Part shown: positions 8,645-17,083 of the stretch, one piece after another
How the letters are laid out: each line of letters begins with the position of its first letter
How positions within the stretch are numbered: position 1 is the stretch's first letter
Assembly (NCBI GenBank): GCA_949290355.1
Contig: CASERN010000004.1
Span: 1-55,478 of the forward strand
Direction: 5' to 3'
Origin: an uncultured bacterium
Lineage (GTDB): Bacteria; Cyanobacteriota; Vampirovibrionia; Gastranaerophilales; Gastranaerophilaceae
DNA length: 55,478 nt
Notes under the pieces: model-generated
Databases searched by the model: none
What the model saw: only the letters and a program-made list of their open reading frames with translations
Told to the model about the DNA's origin: nothing
Translations under genes and position numbers: made by a program

Positions 8645-10495
8645 CTAATTGGCTTTTGTTTTATATTTTTCTATTTTTTTCATCACAGCAGCTTTATCAG
8701 CAGCATTTGGATTCATAGCGAGATATTGTTGATAATATTTTACAGCACCTCTATAATTCAATTCCTTTTCATAGGACATAGCTTTCAATTTAGCAATTTG
8801 AGAGCTGTTATGATAGAAGTCAATTGCGCGGTTACAATATTCTATTGCAGAAGCGTAATTCTTTTCTTGGTATTCTCTTTGTGCAATGTCGAAGAATTCA
8901 TTAGACTTTGTTTCACAAAGATTAATATATTCAATACCATTTTTTGCAATTACATTGTTTGGATCTTTCATCAAAGCTTTTTGTAAAGCTTGTCTTGCTG
9001 TTCTGAATTGTTTATTGTGAACAAGAATTTCAGCTAAGTATAAATCATCTTCAACTGAATTTGAGAAATTAATTGCATTTTCAAAAGTATATACAGCATC
9101 TTTTTCTCTACCCAAAGCAAGATATGCTTCACCCTTGATTACGCTGTCCATAAGATTGTTGCCTGCAGCTTGTACAATATAATTCAAGCTATCTCTTGAT
9201 AAAGGTTCTTGGTGAACAATTCTTGCTAATTTTAATTTTGCAAGGTGCAATTCCAAATCTTGAGGACATTTTTCAATAGCTTTATTCACGTAGTCATAAG
9301 CAAGATATACATCTCTGTTTGTCGTAATACCTTCCTTATTTCCGCTTTCTTTAGCCATTTCATAATAAGTGTTTGCAAGACCGATAATCGCATCATCATT
9401 ATAATTTTGATCGCCTACTAATCTTGAATAATAATCAAGAGCTTGGTCATATTTTTTAATATGCAAAGCCATATTGGCAATTCTTAATTTTCCTTCTTGA
9501 TTATTAGGATTGATTGCTAAAGCTGTTTTCAACTGTTCCATTGCAAATTCTTCATCTGCACGATTTTCATAAATTGTTGCCAAATTCAAATAAGGTCTTG
9601 AGTTTTCAGGCTTAACCAATTGAGCTTTCTTAAACGAATTTATAGCAGCAGCCTGATTACCTTGTTTAAGATAAAGTTCACCTTGCAAGGTCAATGCAGG
9701 AGAAGAATTTGGATTTACATGCACAGAATGATTTACCCAAGTCAAAGCTTTTGAATAATTTCCTCTACGAGTCTCAACCTGTCCCATGTGATACCAAGCA
9801 GTAGGGTTATGTGTATTGTATTTCATTGCTTTCATGAAATAGTTTTCAGCAGAATCTAAATTACCATTCATCATTTCTACAACACCGATGTTATCATAAG
9901 CAGTTGCGAATGATGGGTTAATTTTTATAGCTGTATTAAACAAATCCATTGCATCATTTTTATTTCCAAGTTTCAATGTTGCAACGCCCATAGCATTATA
10001 TGCTTCATAATATTTTGAATTTAAATTGACTGCTGTAACAAATTCTCTTATTGCTGAATTTATAAGACCTCTGGTATTTTTAATATAATCTACATCAGAA
10101 GATGTTGTTCTTTGTAAATATACAAGCCCTTGTGCATAATGCAATGTCGCATTTTTAGGATATTGTTTCAACAGTTTATCCAATTCTTTTTGCGCAGGAT
10201 CAAGTTTATGTTGTTTTGCCATTGAAACAGTTCTTAGTGCCAAGAGATTTATATCATTTGGTTTTAAATTCAAAAGTTGTCTGATTTTAACATCAGCTTC
10301 CACGCAGTGATTATATTCAATCAATCTGGATATTTCAGGGTAAACTTGTGAAGAATATTTTGCAGGAGCAGTTGCTGTCTTTGCAGAATTTGCAGTATTT
10401 TTTTGAACTTGCGCTTGAAGTTCTTTTGCATATACCTGTGTTGACAGTGCCGCAACAATCACCATTGATGATATTAATAATTTTTTATAATTCAT
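8645..10495 (-). CDS. Exported tetratricopeptide-repeat protein
   Basis: A 616-residue protein with a signal peptide (MNYKKLLISSMVIVAALSTQVYA). About a dozen TPR units follow, with 34-residue spacing and typical residues (for example YEAYNAMGVATLKLGNKNDA and PSFATAYDNIGVVEMMNGNL), from about residue 48 to the C-terminus. TPR arrays act as protein-binding scaffolds; in the periplasm of diderms they often serve secretion, pilus or envelope assembly. GGAG lies 6 nt before the ATG. Partner unknown. It is likely transcribed with the small basic gene downstream. Confidence 0.88.
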   Translation of the reverse strand: MNYKKLLISSMVIVAALSTQVYAKELQAQVQKNTANSAKTATAPAKYSSQVYPEISRLIEYNHCVEADVKIRQLLNLKPNDINLLALRTVSMAKQHKLDPAQKELDKLLKQYPKNATLHYAQGLVYLQRTTSSDVDYIKNTRGLINSAIREFVTAVNLNSKYYEAYNAMGVATLKLGNKNDAMDLFNTAIKINPSFATAYDNIGVVEMMNGNLDSAENYFMKAMKYNTHNPTAWYHMGQVETRRGNYSKALTWVNHSVHVNPNSSPALTLQGELYLKQGNQAAAINSFKKAQLVKPENSRPYLNLATIYENRADEEFAMEQLKTALAINPNNQEGKLRIANMALHIKKYDQALDYYSRLVGDQNYNDDAIIGLANTYYEMAKESGNKEGITTNRDVYLAYDYVNKAIEKCPQDLELHLAKLKLARIVHQEPLSRDSLNYIVQAAGNNLMDSVIKGEAYLALGREKDAVYTFENAINFSNSVEDDLYLAEILVHNKQFRTARQALQKALMKDPNNVIAKNGIEYINLCETKSNEFFDIAQREYQEKNYASAIEYCNRAIDFYHNSSQIAKLKAMSYEKELNYRGAVKYYQQYLAMNPNAADKAAVMKKIEKYKTKAN

Positions 10496-10595
10496 GTTTT
10501 CTCCTGCAGGATTTAATATTAATTAGTTTCAATTCTTCTAAAAGTATTGTATAATACTATTTATAAAAAAGCAATAATATAAATGAAGTAGAAAA

Positions 10596-11510
10596 ATGGG
10601 TTTAAATACAAATTCAAAACAAGATTTAGAAGATTTTAAATCATATATAATTGCAGAAAAAAATTTTTCTAAACATACTGCAAAAGCATACTGTTCAGAT
10701 ATTTTGAGCTTTTTAATCTGGATGGATGAAGAGAATTGCGAAGATGTAGATTTTAACAAAATCAGGAATTATCTGCATTTTATACAAAAATTCAATTATA
10801 AAAAAACTACCATTGCAAGAAAAATAGCATCTTTAAGAACTTTTTACAAATATCTGTACAGAGAACGCAAAGTGGATTCAAATCCTGCTATGAATCTTAA
10901 TAACCCTAAACGTCCGAAGTCTTTGCCTAAATTTTTAACTCCTGATGAAGTGGAACAGATTTTAAACAACACTAAAATTGAAACTCCTGCAGGCTATAGA
11001 AACAGAACAATTTTAGAACTGCTTTGGGCGACAGGAATGCGTATTTCTGAACTTTCAGGGCTGAATTTTGGGGATTTAAATCTTGACCATAACGAAATAA
11101 GAGTATTCGGTAAAGGTGCAAAAGAAAGGATTATTCTTGTAACGGACAGAGCCAAAAATTTTCTTGAAAGATATATTGAAAGTGCAAGAGCATTAATCCC
11201 AAAAGGATTTCCCGTTCCGGACACAAACGAAGATTCTCCCGTATTTATAAATAATACAGGTTACAGATTACAGACAAGAACTGTGAGAAATGTGATTAAC
11301 GAAATTGTTGAAAAAATTAACTTGCCTAAACATGTTACTCCACACGTATTTAGACATAGTTTTGCAACACATTTAATTGAAAATGGAGCGGATTTAAGAG
11401 TAGTACAAGAACTGCTTGGGCATGCAAGTATTTCAAATACACAAATATACACACACGTATCAACACAACACCTCAAAGAAGTATATAATGAAACACATCC
11501 AAGAGCTTAA
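10596..11510 (+). CDS. xerC: XerC/XerD-type tyrosine recombinase
   Basis: A 304-residue site-specific recombinase of the type that resolves chromosome dimers. It has an N-terminal SAM-like core-binding domain (FSKHTAKAYCSDILSFLIWM; RKIASLRTFYKYLY) and a catalytic domain with Arg in GMRISELSGL, Lys in GKGAKERIIL, HxxR in HVFRHSFATHL, His in LLGHASISNTQ and Tyr in IYTH. A second Xer protein is at 40496-41353, so the usual XerC plus XerD pair is present; which is which cannot be decided by eye. TATAAT at 10550-10555 lies 40 nt upstream, inside AGTATTGTATAATACT. No dif site was recognised. Confidence 0.88.
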   Translation: MGLNTNSKQDLEDFKSYIIAEKNFSKHTAKAYCSDILSFLIWMDEENCEDVDFNKIRNYLHFIQKFNYKKTTIARKIASLRTFYKYLYRERKVDSNPAMNLNNPKRPKSLPKFLTPDEVEQILNNTKIETPAGYRNRTILELLWATGMRISELSGLNFGDLNLDHNEIRVFGKGAKERIILVTDRAKNFLERYIESARALIPKGFPVPDTNEDSPVFINNTGYRLQTRTVRNVINEIVEKINLPKHVTPHVFRHSFATHLIENGADLRVVQELLGHASISNTQIYTHVSTQHLKEVYNETHPRA

Positions 11511-11541
11511 AATTTATATAAAATAAATTTAACATAAATGA

Positions 11542-11922
11542 TTATTCTTCATCATTTACATCTCTGGAATTTTTATCACCTTTGTATGCATTAACAACAT
11601 TTGTAATCCATAAGGCAACTGTTGCTAAAAATAATGCTGCTTCTGTTGTAATCATTTTAGGCAATGATGACTTGTTCATTTCTGCATTAAATTTATTTAT
11701 ATCTCTTTTTAACAAACTCATATATATATTTCTATTAAACAATGCAGATATTGTATACAAACCAACCATACCGCCAAAAAATCCTGCAGCAGCTTTTTTT
11801 CTACCGTCTTGGAATTGACCCAAACCCGGAATTATTGCAGATGCAACAGCTCTTTTTGTCCCACCGGTTTTTTTTTGTGATTGTTGTACCTGAACATTCG
11901 GTCCTACAGCGTTAATTGACAT
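11542..11922 (-). CDS. Small membrane protein with a PGLGQ motif
   Basis: A 126-residue protein with a polar N-terminus (MSINAVGPNVQVQQSQKK) and two hydrophobic segments (GFFGGMVGLYTISALF; ALFLATVALWITNVVNA). The stretch AIIPGLGQFQDGRKKAAAGF resembles the P-G-x-G-Q-x-x-x-G-R/K signature of DUF5683/TM2-like small membrane proteins. GAAGGA lies about 9 nt before the ATG. It stands alone, convergent to the Xer gene. Function unknown. Confidence 0.7.
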   Translation of the reverse strand: MSINAVGPNVQVQQSQKKTGGTKRAVASAIIPGLGQFQDGRKKAAAGFFGGMVGLYTISALFNRNIYMSLLKRDINKFNAEMNKSSLPKMITTEAALFLATVALWITNVVNAYKGDKNSRDVNDEE

Positions 11923-12129
11923 TTTTATATTTCCTTCTCATTATATCTCACTTACCCTAAAACCTAAACATAAAATTATTTGCTAGAAAACTTAAAATTT
12001 CATATTTTAATCTTATTACAAAATAAAAATTACAATAATATTCTTATATACCTTTATTCACATATTGTAATAAAAAGTTAAATAAAAACAGAACTTGCAA
12101 GAATATTGAAAATCAACTAAACTTATTTT
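11923..12129. promoter_or_regulatory. Divergent region with the trmB-like promoter
   Basis: For the plus-strand gene, -35 TTGCAA (12095-12100), 17-bp spacer and -10 TAAACT (12118-12123) end 6 nt before the ATG at 12130, with no Shine-Dalgarno. This predicts a leaderless mRNA. The rest is featureless A/T-rich DNA. Confidence 0.6.
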
Positions 12130-12927
12130 ATGGATGAAATTATCGAAAAACTAAAAGAATTAGGGTTAAATGAATACCAATCAAAAGTTTATATTGCTCT
12201 TTTGAAAAAATTCCCAGCAACTGGTTATGAAATCAGCAAACTTGCTAATATTCCTCAATCAAGGACATATGATACCTTAAAATCTTTGGAAAATATGCAC
12301 ATAGTTATTGCTACAAATGCAAAACCAGTTACTTATACCCCTATAAAACCTAAAGAATTAACCAAAAGATTTAAACGTAAAATTGATTCCACAATAAATT
12401 TTCTTGAAAAAAAACTTCCTGATGTAAAAGAAGAAGAATACACAGAACCAATTTTATCAATAATTGGAAGAACAAAAATTATTGACAAGATTATCGAAAT
12501 AATAAAAAGTGCACAAAAAAGTTTGTACATTGAACTTTGGGCGCAGGATTTCAAATACTTGGAGCAATCTCTATTAGATGCATACAATCGTGGACTTGAT
12601 GTAAAAATAGTCAAATATGATAACTTTATCTGCAATTTTGGAACAGTTTTTGAACATTCAGGAGTTCCTATGCTTGAGCATTACATAAGCGGAAAATTTA
12701 TTTTTCTTACTGCCGATGAAACAGAAGGAGTTTTCGGACTTACACAACCTCCCAAAAATAAAACCCCAAATATACTTTGGACAAAAAATTCTGAAGTTGT
12801 ATTTCTTATCAAAGCACTAATGATTCATGATATGTATATGATAGATATCCAAGACAATTTCCCTGAACAACTCCGTTATTTCTATGGAGCAGGTCTAAAA
12901 AAACTTAGAGATAAAATTTTACATTAA
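12130..12927 (+). CDS. TrmB-family transcriptional regulator
   Basis: A 265-residue protein with an N-terminal winged helix (LKELGLNEYQSKVYIALLKK, GYEISKLANIPQSRTYDTLK, about residues 7-55), a Lys-rich coiled linker, and a C-terminal effector domain from about residue 105 (ILSIIGRTKIIDKIIEII, SLYIELWAQDF). This is the TrmB architecture, common in archaea and scattered in bacteria, usually sensing sugars or nucleotide-type ligands. No sugar transporter is nearby; the next gene is thymidine kinase, 70 bp on with its own promoter. Ligand and regulon unknown. Confidence 0.85.
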   Translation: MDEIIEKLKELGLNEYQSKVYIALLKKFPATGYEISKLANIPQSRTYDTLKSLENMHIVIATNAKPVTYTPIKPKELTKRFKRKIDSTINFLEKKLPDVKEEEYTEPILSIIGRTKIIDKIIEIIKSAQKSLYIELWAQDFKYLEQSLLDAYNRGLDVKIVKYDNFICNFGTVFEHSGVPMLEHYISGKFIFLTADETEGVFGLTQPPKNKTPNILWTKNSEVVFLIKALMIHDMYMIDIQDNFPEQLRYFYGAGLKKLRDKILH

Positions 12928-12997
12928 TTTACTTTTAAAATATTTTTTAAAGTTGTATAATAATTTGAGGATAGACAATAAATTTTTGGGAAGAAAA

Positions 12998-13618
12998 ATG
13001 GATTTTGGATACTCGTTTGAATTAATCACAGGTCCTATGAGCTGTGGAAAAACAGAAGAGCTTTTGAGACGTATCAGACGCTCTATAATTGCTAAAAGAA
13101 AAGTTAAAGTAATCTCTCCTGATATAGATACACGTACAAAAGGAGACTACATTGAATCAAGAAACGGATTATGGTTAGATGCGATAAAAGTAAAACATTC
13201 TATTCAGATTATGACCGTTGTAAAACCCGAAGATGAAGTAGTCGCAATTGATGAGTTGCAATTTTTTGACAGCAATATTGTAAAAGTTATATCCAAACTT
13301 ATGGATGAAGGTAAAAAAGTCATAGGTACAGGACTTGAACTTGATTTCAAAGCTGAACCTTTTGGCAGCATGCCTGAACTGATGTGTATAGCAACTAAAG
13401 TAGATAAATTACACGCAGTATGTATGAAATGCGGATGTGAACATGCCACTCGTACTCAAAGATTAATTGATGGCAAACCTGCAGATAAAAATTCACCGTT
13501 AATTATGATTGGTGGAGATGAAACATATGAAGCCAGATGTATTAAATGCTATGAGTTGCCTGATATTGAATTAGAAAAGAAAAAACGTGGATTTAAAGTT
13601 TTAAATTTCGTTAAATAA
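12998..13618 (+). CDS. tdk: Thymidine kinase (type II)
   Basis: Phosphorylates thymidine in nucleotide salvage. 206 residues from the ATG at 12998; the upstream TTG at 12953 overlaps a -10 hexamer (TATAAT, 12956-12961), so translation must start later. Motifs are P-loop GPMSCGKTEELLRR (about residues 12-25), DEL in VVAIDELQFFD (Walker B), a lasso-type loop, and a four-Cys zinc site (CMKCGC and RCIKC). GGGAAG about 5 nt before ATG serves as ribosome-binding site. Followed by a strong terminator. Confidence 0.94.
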   Translation: MDFGYSFELITGPMSCGKTEELLRRIRRSIIAKRKVKVISPDIDTRTKGDYIESRNGLWLDAIKVKHSIQIMTVVKPEDEVVAIDELQFFDSNIVKVISKLMDEGKKVIGTGLELDFKAEPFGSMPELMCIATKVDKLHAVCMKCGCEHATRTQRLIDGKPADKNSPLIMIGGDETYEARCIKCYELPDIELEKKKRGFKVLNFVK

Positions 13619-13648
13619 ATTCAAAATATAAGTATATTTTTAAATAGA

Positions 13649-13675
13649 AAAGACCGATTAAAAAAATCGGTCTTT
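13649..13675. terminator. Bidirectional intrinsic terminator
   Basis: AAAGACCGATT (13649-13659), A5 loop, AATCGGTCTTT (13665-13675), with AAAATTTTT on the plus side and TTTTC on the minus side. It separates tdk from the convergent orphan gene and lies just outside the inverted repeat that encloses that orphan. Confidence 0.8.
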
Positions 13676-13682
13676 AAAATTT

Positions 13683-14195
13683 TTGTGAGTAAATATGTAT
13701 ATTTATAAGTTAAACAGTTAAAGTATCTAAAAATTCTGTAACTCCTGTAACAGTTTCCCTTGATAAAGGTTTACTCATATATTTTGACAATTTTTCAGGA
13801 TCACATCCTGTAATATTTGCCATAGCATAAGCTGCAAAACCTTCTTCTGTTTCAATTCCTTGTAATTCGTTCAATGATTCCATAAAAGGTGTATTAAAAT
13901 ATTGTTCAATTCTTTTAGCTGTGGCAGCTTCTGATTTGTCTACTTTTGATAATTGTATACCCCAAATTTGCGCTGCTGTTGCATCTAATGCACTTGCTTC
14001 TACTTGTTCTGTTTTAAAATTTACTGCAGGTTTTGTCTCTTGAGTTTTTTCGTCTTTGCCTGCTTTTTTTGTACTTAAAGCTTCATAATAAGCTTTTAAA
14101 GCTTCTAAATTTGTTTTGTTACTACTATTACCGTTAACTCTTGCCATTTCCGTTTCTCCTTTTAACCGAATCTTGGTTAACTTATTTACTCACAA
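13683..14195. repeat. 13-bp inverted repeat enclosing an orphan gene
   Basis: TTGTGAGTAAATA at 13683-13695 and its exact reverse complement at 14183-14195. The two copies sit just inside the terminator and in the 5' leader of the minus-strand gene at 13710-14147. In the mRNA the two ends could pair over 13 bp. Confidence 0.8.
13710..14147 (-). CDS. Orphan hydrophilic protein, inverted-repeat gene A
   Basis: A 145-residue protein with a Ser/Asn/Lys-rich N-terminus (MARVNGNSSNKTNLEALKAY) and a helical, acidic C-terminal half (KRIEQYFNTPFMESLNELQG, AAYAMANITGCDPEKLSKYM). No signal peptide or membrane segment. AAGGAG lies 8 nt before ATG; just upstream TTAACC/GGTTAA forms a hairpin that could affect access to this site. 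Its transcript ends carry a 13-bp inverted repeat (13683-13695 / 14183-14195). Family not recognised; probably lineage-specific. Confidence 0.7.
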   Translation of the reverse strand: MARVNGNSSNKTNLEALKAYYEALSTKKAGKDEKTQETKPAVNFKTEQVEASALDATAAQIWGIQLSKVDKSEAATAKRIEQYFNTPFMESLNELQGIETEEGFAAYAMANITGCDPEKLSKYMSKPLSRETVTGVTEFLDTLTV

Positions 14196-14263
14196 GATGA
14201 ATGACGGTATATTATTTAATAATCTTTAATGAAAAATCTTTATTTGTTACAAATATTAACAAA

Positions 14264-14296
14264 TTTAAAGAACCGACATATTATCGGTTCTTTAAA
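14264..14296 (-). terminator. Intrinsic terminator of inverted-repeat gene B
   Basis: TTTAAAGAACCGA (14264-14276) and TCGGTTCTTTAAA (14284-14296), a 13-bp stem with a 7-nt loop, followed on the minus strand by TTTG. It lies immediately outside the left copy of the repeat, the same order as at gene A. Confidence 0.7.
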
Positions 14297-14298
14297 TG

Positions 14299-14797
14299 TT
14301 GTGAGTAAAAATCTTTATAATCTATGCTATTTCAACATCAGCTAACAAATCGTCTAACATAAATTCCGGCAAACTATCAAGACCACCATCAAGTTGACTT
14401 AATACATCTGTAGTTGTACTGCTGATATTTCCATACATATAAGCTTTTACTAAAGGATCTTTTGCTAAATTAAAAGCTTCTTTTTTATCAACATTAGTGA
14501 TATTTGAAAGATTTAATGTTGTAACTGTTTGTGTTAAATCCTCCAAGCTACCCGGCTGAACAGCAGCTTTAGCTTTTTTGTGAAGATTTACTCCTGGATA
14601 AAAAGTATTCGCGGTCAATAAATCATCACCCAATTCTTTATTTTCAACCTTTTTAGACTCTGTCAAAGGCACATTAGTTTTAACTTCATTTGCTTTTTGG
14701 GGATTGATACCAATTTTTCTGTTTCCATTGTTACCAAACAAACCAAAATTTCCGTTGATTCCTGTCATAATTCCATTCTCCGTATTTTTACTCACAA
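14299..14797. repeat. 14-bp inverted repeat enclosing a second orphan gene
   Basis: TTGTGAGTAAAAAT at 14299-14312 and its exact reverse complement at 14784-14797, flanking the minus-strand gene at 14322-14768. The first 11 bases are the same as in the repeat around the neighbouring gene A. Confidence 0.8.
14322..14768 (-). CDS. Orphan protein, inverted-repeat gene B
   Basis: A 148-residue protein starting MTGINGNFGLFGNNGNRKIG. I place the start at 14768, where GGAG lies 9 nt upstream; the in-frame GTG at 14795 is part of the inverted repeat itself. The N-terminal half is polar and basic. The C-terminal half is acidic (QLDGGLDSLPEFMLDDLLAD). No signal peptide or membrane segment. No convincing similarity to gene A despite the shared flanking repeat and terminator arrangement. 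Family not recognised. Confidence 0.65.
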   Translation of the reverse strand: MTGINGNFGLFGNNGNRKIGINPQKANEVKTNVPLTESKKVENKELGDDLLTANTFYPGVNLHKKAKAAVQPGSLEDLTQTVTTLNLSNITNVDKKEAFNLAKDPLVKAYMYGNISSTTTDVLSQLDGGLDSLPEFMLDDLLADVEIA

Positions 14798-14962
14798 TCT
14801 CTTAATAAATATTTGATCCTATTTAATTGATTTCCATATTTATATAAAGTATTTTTGTATTTAAAAATTGCTTACAGAGTATATATTTCTTATATTCAAG
14901 TTAACATTTCTTTACATTATGATCTAAAAACATTTTTGCTGTTTGGCTTCGAAATACTGAAT

Positions 14963-15010
14963 TGTATACTTTTGGCTAATAGCAAAAATATTTCGTTTTG
15001 CTAATATTAT
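14963..15010 (+). promoter_or_regulatory. Operator-like palindrome upstream of the LuxR-type gene
   Basis: TGTATACTTTTGGCTAAT (14963-14980) recurs exactly at 22240-22257. Here it continues into TAGCAAAA, forming an imperfect palindrome (14970-14987) like that at 5979-5996. A half-site TTTTGCTAA (14996-15004) runs into a -10-like TATTAT (15005-15010). The rest of the 282-bp gap (14769-15050) shows nothing else besides the repeat copy at 14784-14797. Confidence 0.55.
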
Positions 15011-15050
15011 AGTAAGGTTATAAAACGGATATCAATTAAAAAAGAGGAAG

Positions 15051-15269
15051 ATGAAAAAGAAAAAAGAAGATTTTACTGAACGTCAACTAGATGTCTTAAA
15101 GTTAATGGCAATAGGAAAAAGTAACAAATCTATCGCTAAAATACTTTATATTACAGATTCGACGGTAAAAGCACATCTTACCGCAATTTATAAAAAATTT
15201 GGAGTAACAAACAGAACAGAAGCAGCGATTAAAGCAAGGGATAAAGGAATTATTCCTCGTCAAGACTAA
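15051..15269 (+). CDS. Stand-alone LuxR/GerE-type helix-turn-helix protein
   Basis: A 72-residue protein made of one GerE-type DNA-binding domain: [55 protein letters not shown]. It has no receiver or ligand domain, so it may be constitutive, act with a partner, or be a truncated NarL-type regulator. The ribosome-binding site is GAGGA, very close to the ATG. The 3' end overlaps lepA tail-to-tail by 20 bp. A palindromic operator-like element lies about 65-90 bp upstream. Confidence 0.85.
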   Translation: MKKKKEDFTERQLDVLKLMAIGKSNKSIAKILYITDSTVKAHLTAIYKKFGVTNRTEAAIKARDKGIIPRQD

Positions 15270-17052
15270 GTACAGCCATAAAAGCTTCTTGCGGTACTTC
15301 GACTCTACCGACTGACTTCATACGTTTTTTGCCCTTCTTTTGTTTTTCCAACAATTTACGCTTACGTGAAATATCACCGCCATAGCATTTATCTAATACA
15401 TTTTTGCGTAGTGCTTTAATATTTGTCCTTGCTATTACACGACCACCTATAGCTGCTTGAATTGGGACTTCAAACAGTTGACGCGGAATAATATCTTTTA
15501 ATTTTGCAGTTAATTTTTGACCGATATAAAACGCACTATCCTCATGACAAATTACAGAAAGAGCATCTACAATTTCACCTGCAAGCATAATATCAAGCTT
15601 TACGAGTTTTGAACGTTTATAATCCTTGAATTCATAATCCATACTTGCATAACCTTTTGTGCGGGATTTAAGCTGATCATAAAAATCTGTAATAACTTCA
15701 CTTAAAGGGATTTCATATTCCAAACTTGCACGTACTTTATCAATGTAAGACATGTTTTTGAAAATACCTCTTTTAGTTTGTGCTAAATCCATCAAAGTTC
15801 CAACATAATCATTTGGAGCGATTATTTGCACTTTTACATAAGGTTCTTCAATATAATCTCTGAGCTGAGCCGGTGGAAGATTTGCAGGGTTGTCAATTTC
15901 AACCATTTCACCGTTTGTTTTATACACATGATATACAACAGACGGAGCTGTAGTTACAATTGAAAGACCGTATTCACGTTCAAGTCTTTCTTGAGCGATT
16001 TCCATATGTAACATTCCTAAAAATCCGCATCTAAACCCAAAACCTAAAGCTGTAGATGTTTCAGGCTCAAATGTAATGCTACTGTCATTAAGCTTCAATT
16101 TTTCCAAGGCTTCTTTCAAATCACCATAATCATCATTATCAACAGGATACAAACCTGAAAATACCATTGGCAAAGCTTCTTTATATCCGGGTAATGGTTC
16201 TTTTGCAGGACTTTCAACTGTTGTTATAGTATCACCAACAAACCTTGTCAACTCTTTAATAGAGCCGGCAAAATATCCTACATCACCACATATTAGCTCT
16301 TTTACCTGAACTCTTGCGGGTGTTTGATATCCTAATTCAACAACCTCATATTCTTTTCCGGATGCCATGAATTTAACTTTATCACCAAGTTTAATTTTAC
16401 CATCCATAATTTTGAAGAAACATAATGTCCCCAAATATTGGTCATATGCACTATCAAAAACCATAGCTCTGAGAGGCTTATCCGAATTATCAATCGGAGG
16501 AGGAATTAAATCTACAATGGCTTCCAAGACTTCATCAATACCAATACCTGCTTTTGCACTCACAGGAATTGCTAAAGATGCATCTATACCAAGAACTTCT
16601 TCTATTTCTTCTTTTACTCTTTCAACATCAGCAGATGGAAGATCTATTTTATTAATAATTGGTATAATTTCCAAATTTTGTTCTATTGCAAGATAGACAT
16701 TCGCCAAAGTTTGAGCCTCTACCCCTTGTGTTGCATCAACAATTAATAATGCACCCTCACAAGCAGCTAAAGATCTTGATACTTCGTAAGAAAAATCAAC
16801 ATGCCCCGGCGTATCAATAAGATTAAGTTCATAATCTTTTCCGTTTTTAGCTTTATACTTCATTCTTGCAGAATTAAGTTTAATTGTGATACCGCGTTCT
16901 CTTTCAATATCCATTGAATCCATAATCTGATTTTGCATATCACGTTCAGCTACAGTACCTGTTTTTTCAAGCAATCTGTCTGCAAGCGTTGATTTGCCAT
17001 GGTCAATATGGGCTATGATACAAAAATTTCTTACATTATCTCTATACTTCAT
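15250..17052 (-). CDS. lepA: Elongation factor 4 (LepA), back-translocating GTPase
   Basis: A 600-residue ribosome-associated GTPase, normal family length. G1 [16 protein letters not shown] (about residues 14-29), G3 [13 protein letters not shown]4 [14 protein letters not shown]5 SAKAGIG, then EF-G-like domains ([12 protein letters not shown]) and the LepA-specific C-terminus ([20 protein letters not shown]). No Shine-Dalgarno; TATAAT (plus-strand 17060-17065) ends 7 nt before the ATG, consistent with a leaderless transcript. Confidence 0.96.
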   Translation of the reverse strand: MKYRDNVRNFCIIAHIDHGKSTLADRLLEKTGTVAERDMQNQIMDSMDIERERGITIKLNSARMKYKAKNGKDYELNLIDTPGHVDFSYEVSRSLAACEGALLIVDATQGVEAQTLANVYLAIEQNLEIIPIINKIDLPSADVERVKEEIEEVLGIDASLAIPVSAKAGIGIDEVLEAIVDLIPPPIDNSDKPLRAMVFDSAYDQYLGTLCFFKIMDGKIKLGDKVKFMASGKEYEVVELGYQTPARVQVKELICGDVGYFAGSIKELTRFVGDTITTVESPAKEPLPGYKEALPMVFSGLYPVDNDDYGDLKEALEKLKLNDSSITFEPETSTALGFGFRCGFLGMLHMEIAQERLEREYGLSIVTTAPSVVYHVYKTNGEMVEIDNPANLPPAQLRDYIEEPYVKVQIIAPNDYVGTLMDLAQTKRGIFKNMSYIDKVRASLEYEIPLSEVITDFYDQLKSRTKGYASMDYEFKDYKRSKLVKLDIMLAGEIVDALSVICHEDSAFYIGQKLTAKLKDIIPRQLFEVPIQAAIGGRVIARTNIKALRKNVLDKCYGGDISRKRKLLEKQKKGKKRMKSVGRVEVPQEAFMAVLSLDEE

Positions 17053-17083
17053 AATTTTTATTATATAAAAAAAAGCGATAACA

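Noticed and set aside
8413-8986. Two plus-strand ORFs opposite the TPR gene end
   Set aside because: They are hydrophobic shadow frames of the minus-strand TPR and basic-protein genes, with no ribosome-binding site.
12953-12997. TTG start for thymidine kinase
   Set aside because: It lies on top of the TATAAT promoter element, so it would not be transcribed as a start.
13683-14797. Insertion sequence interpretation of the inverted repeats
   Set aside because: No transposase or target-site duplication is visible, and each repeat pair surrounds a single orphan with its own ribosome-binding site; the mRNA-pairing reading fits better.
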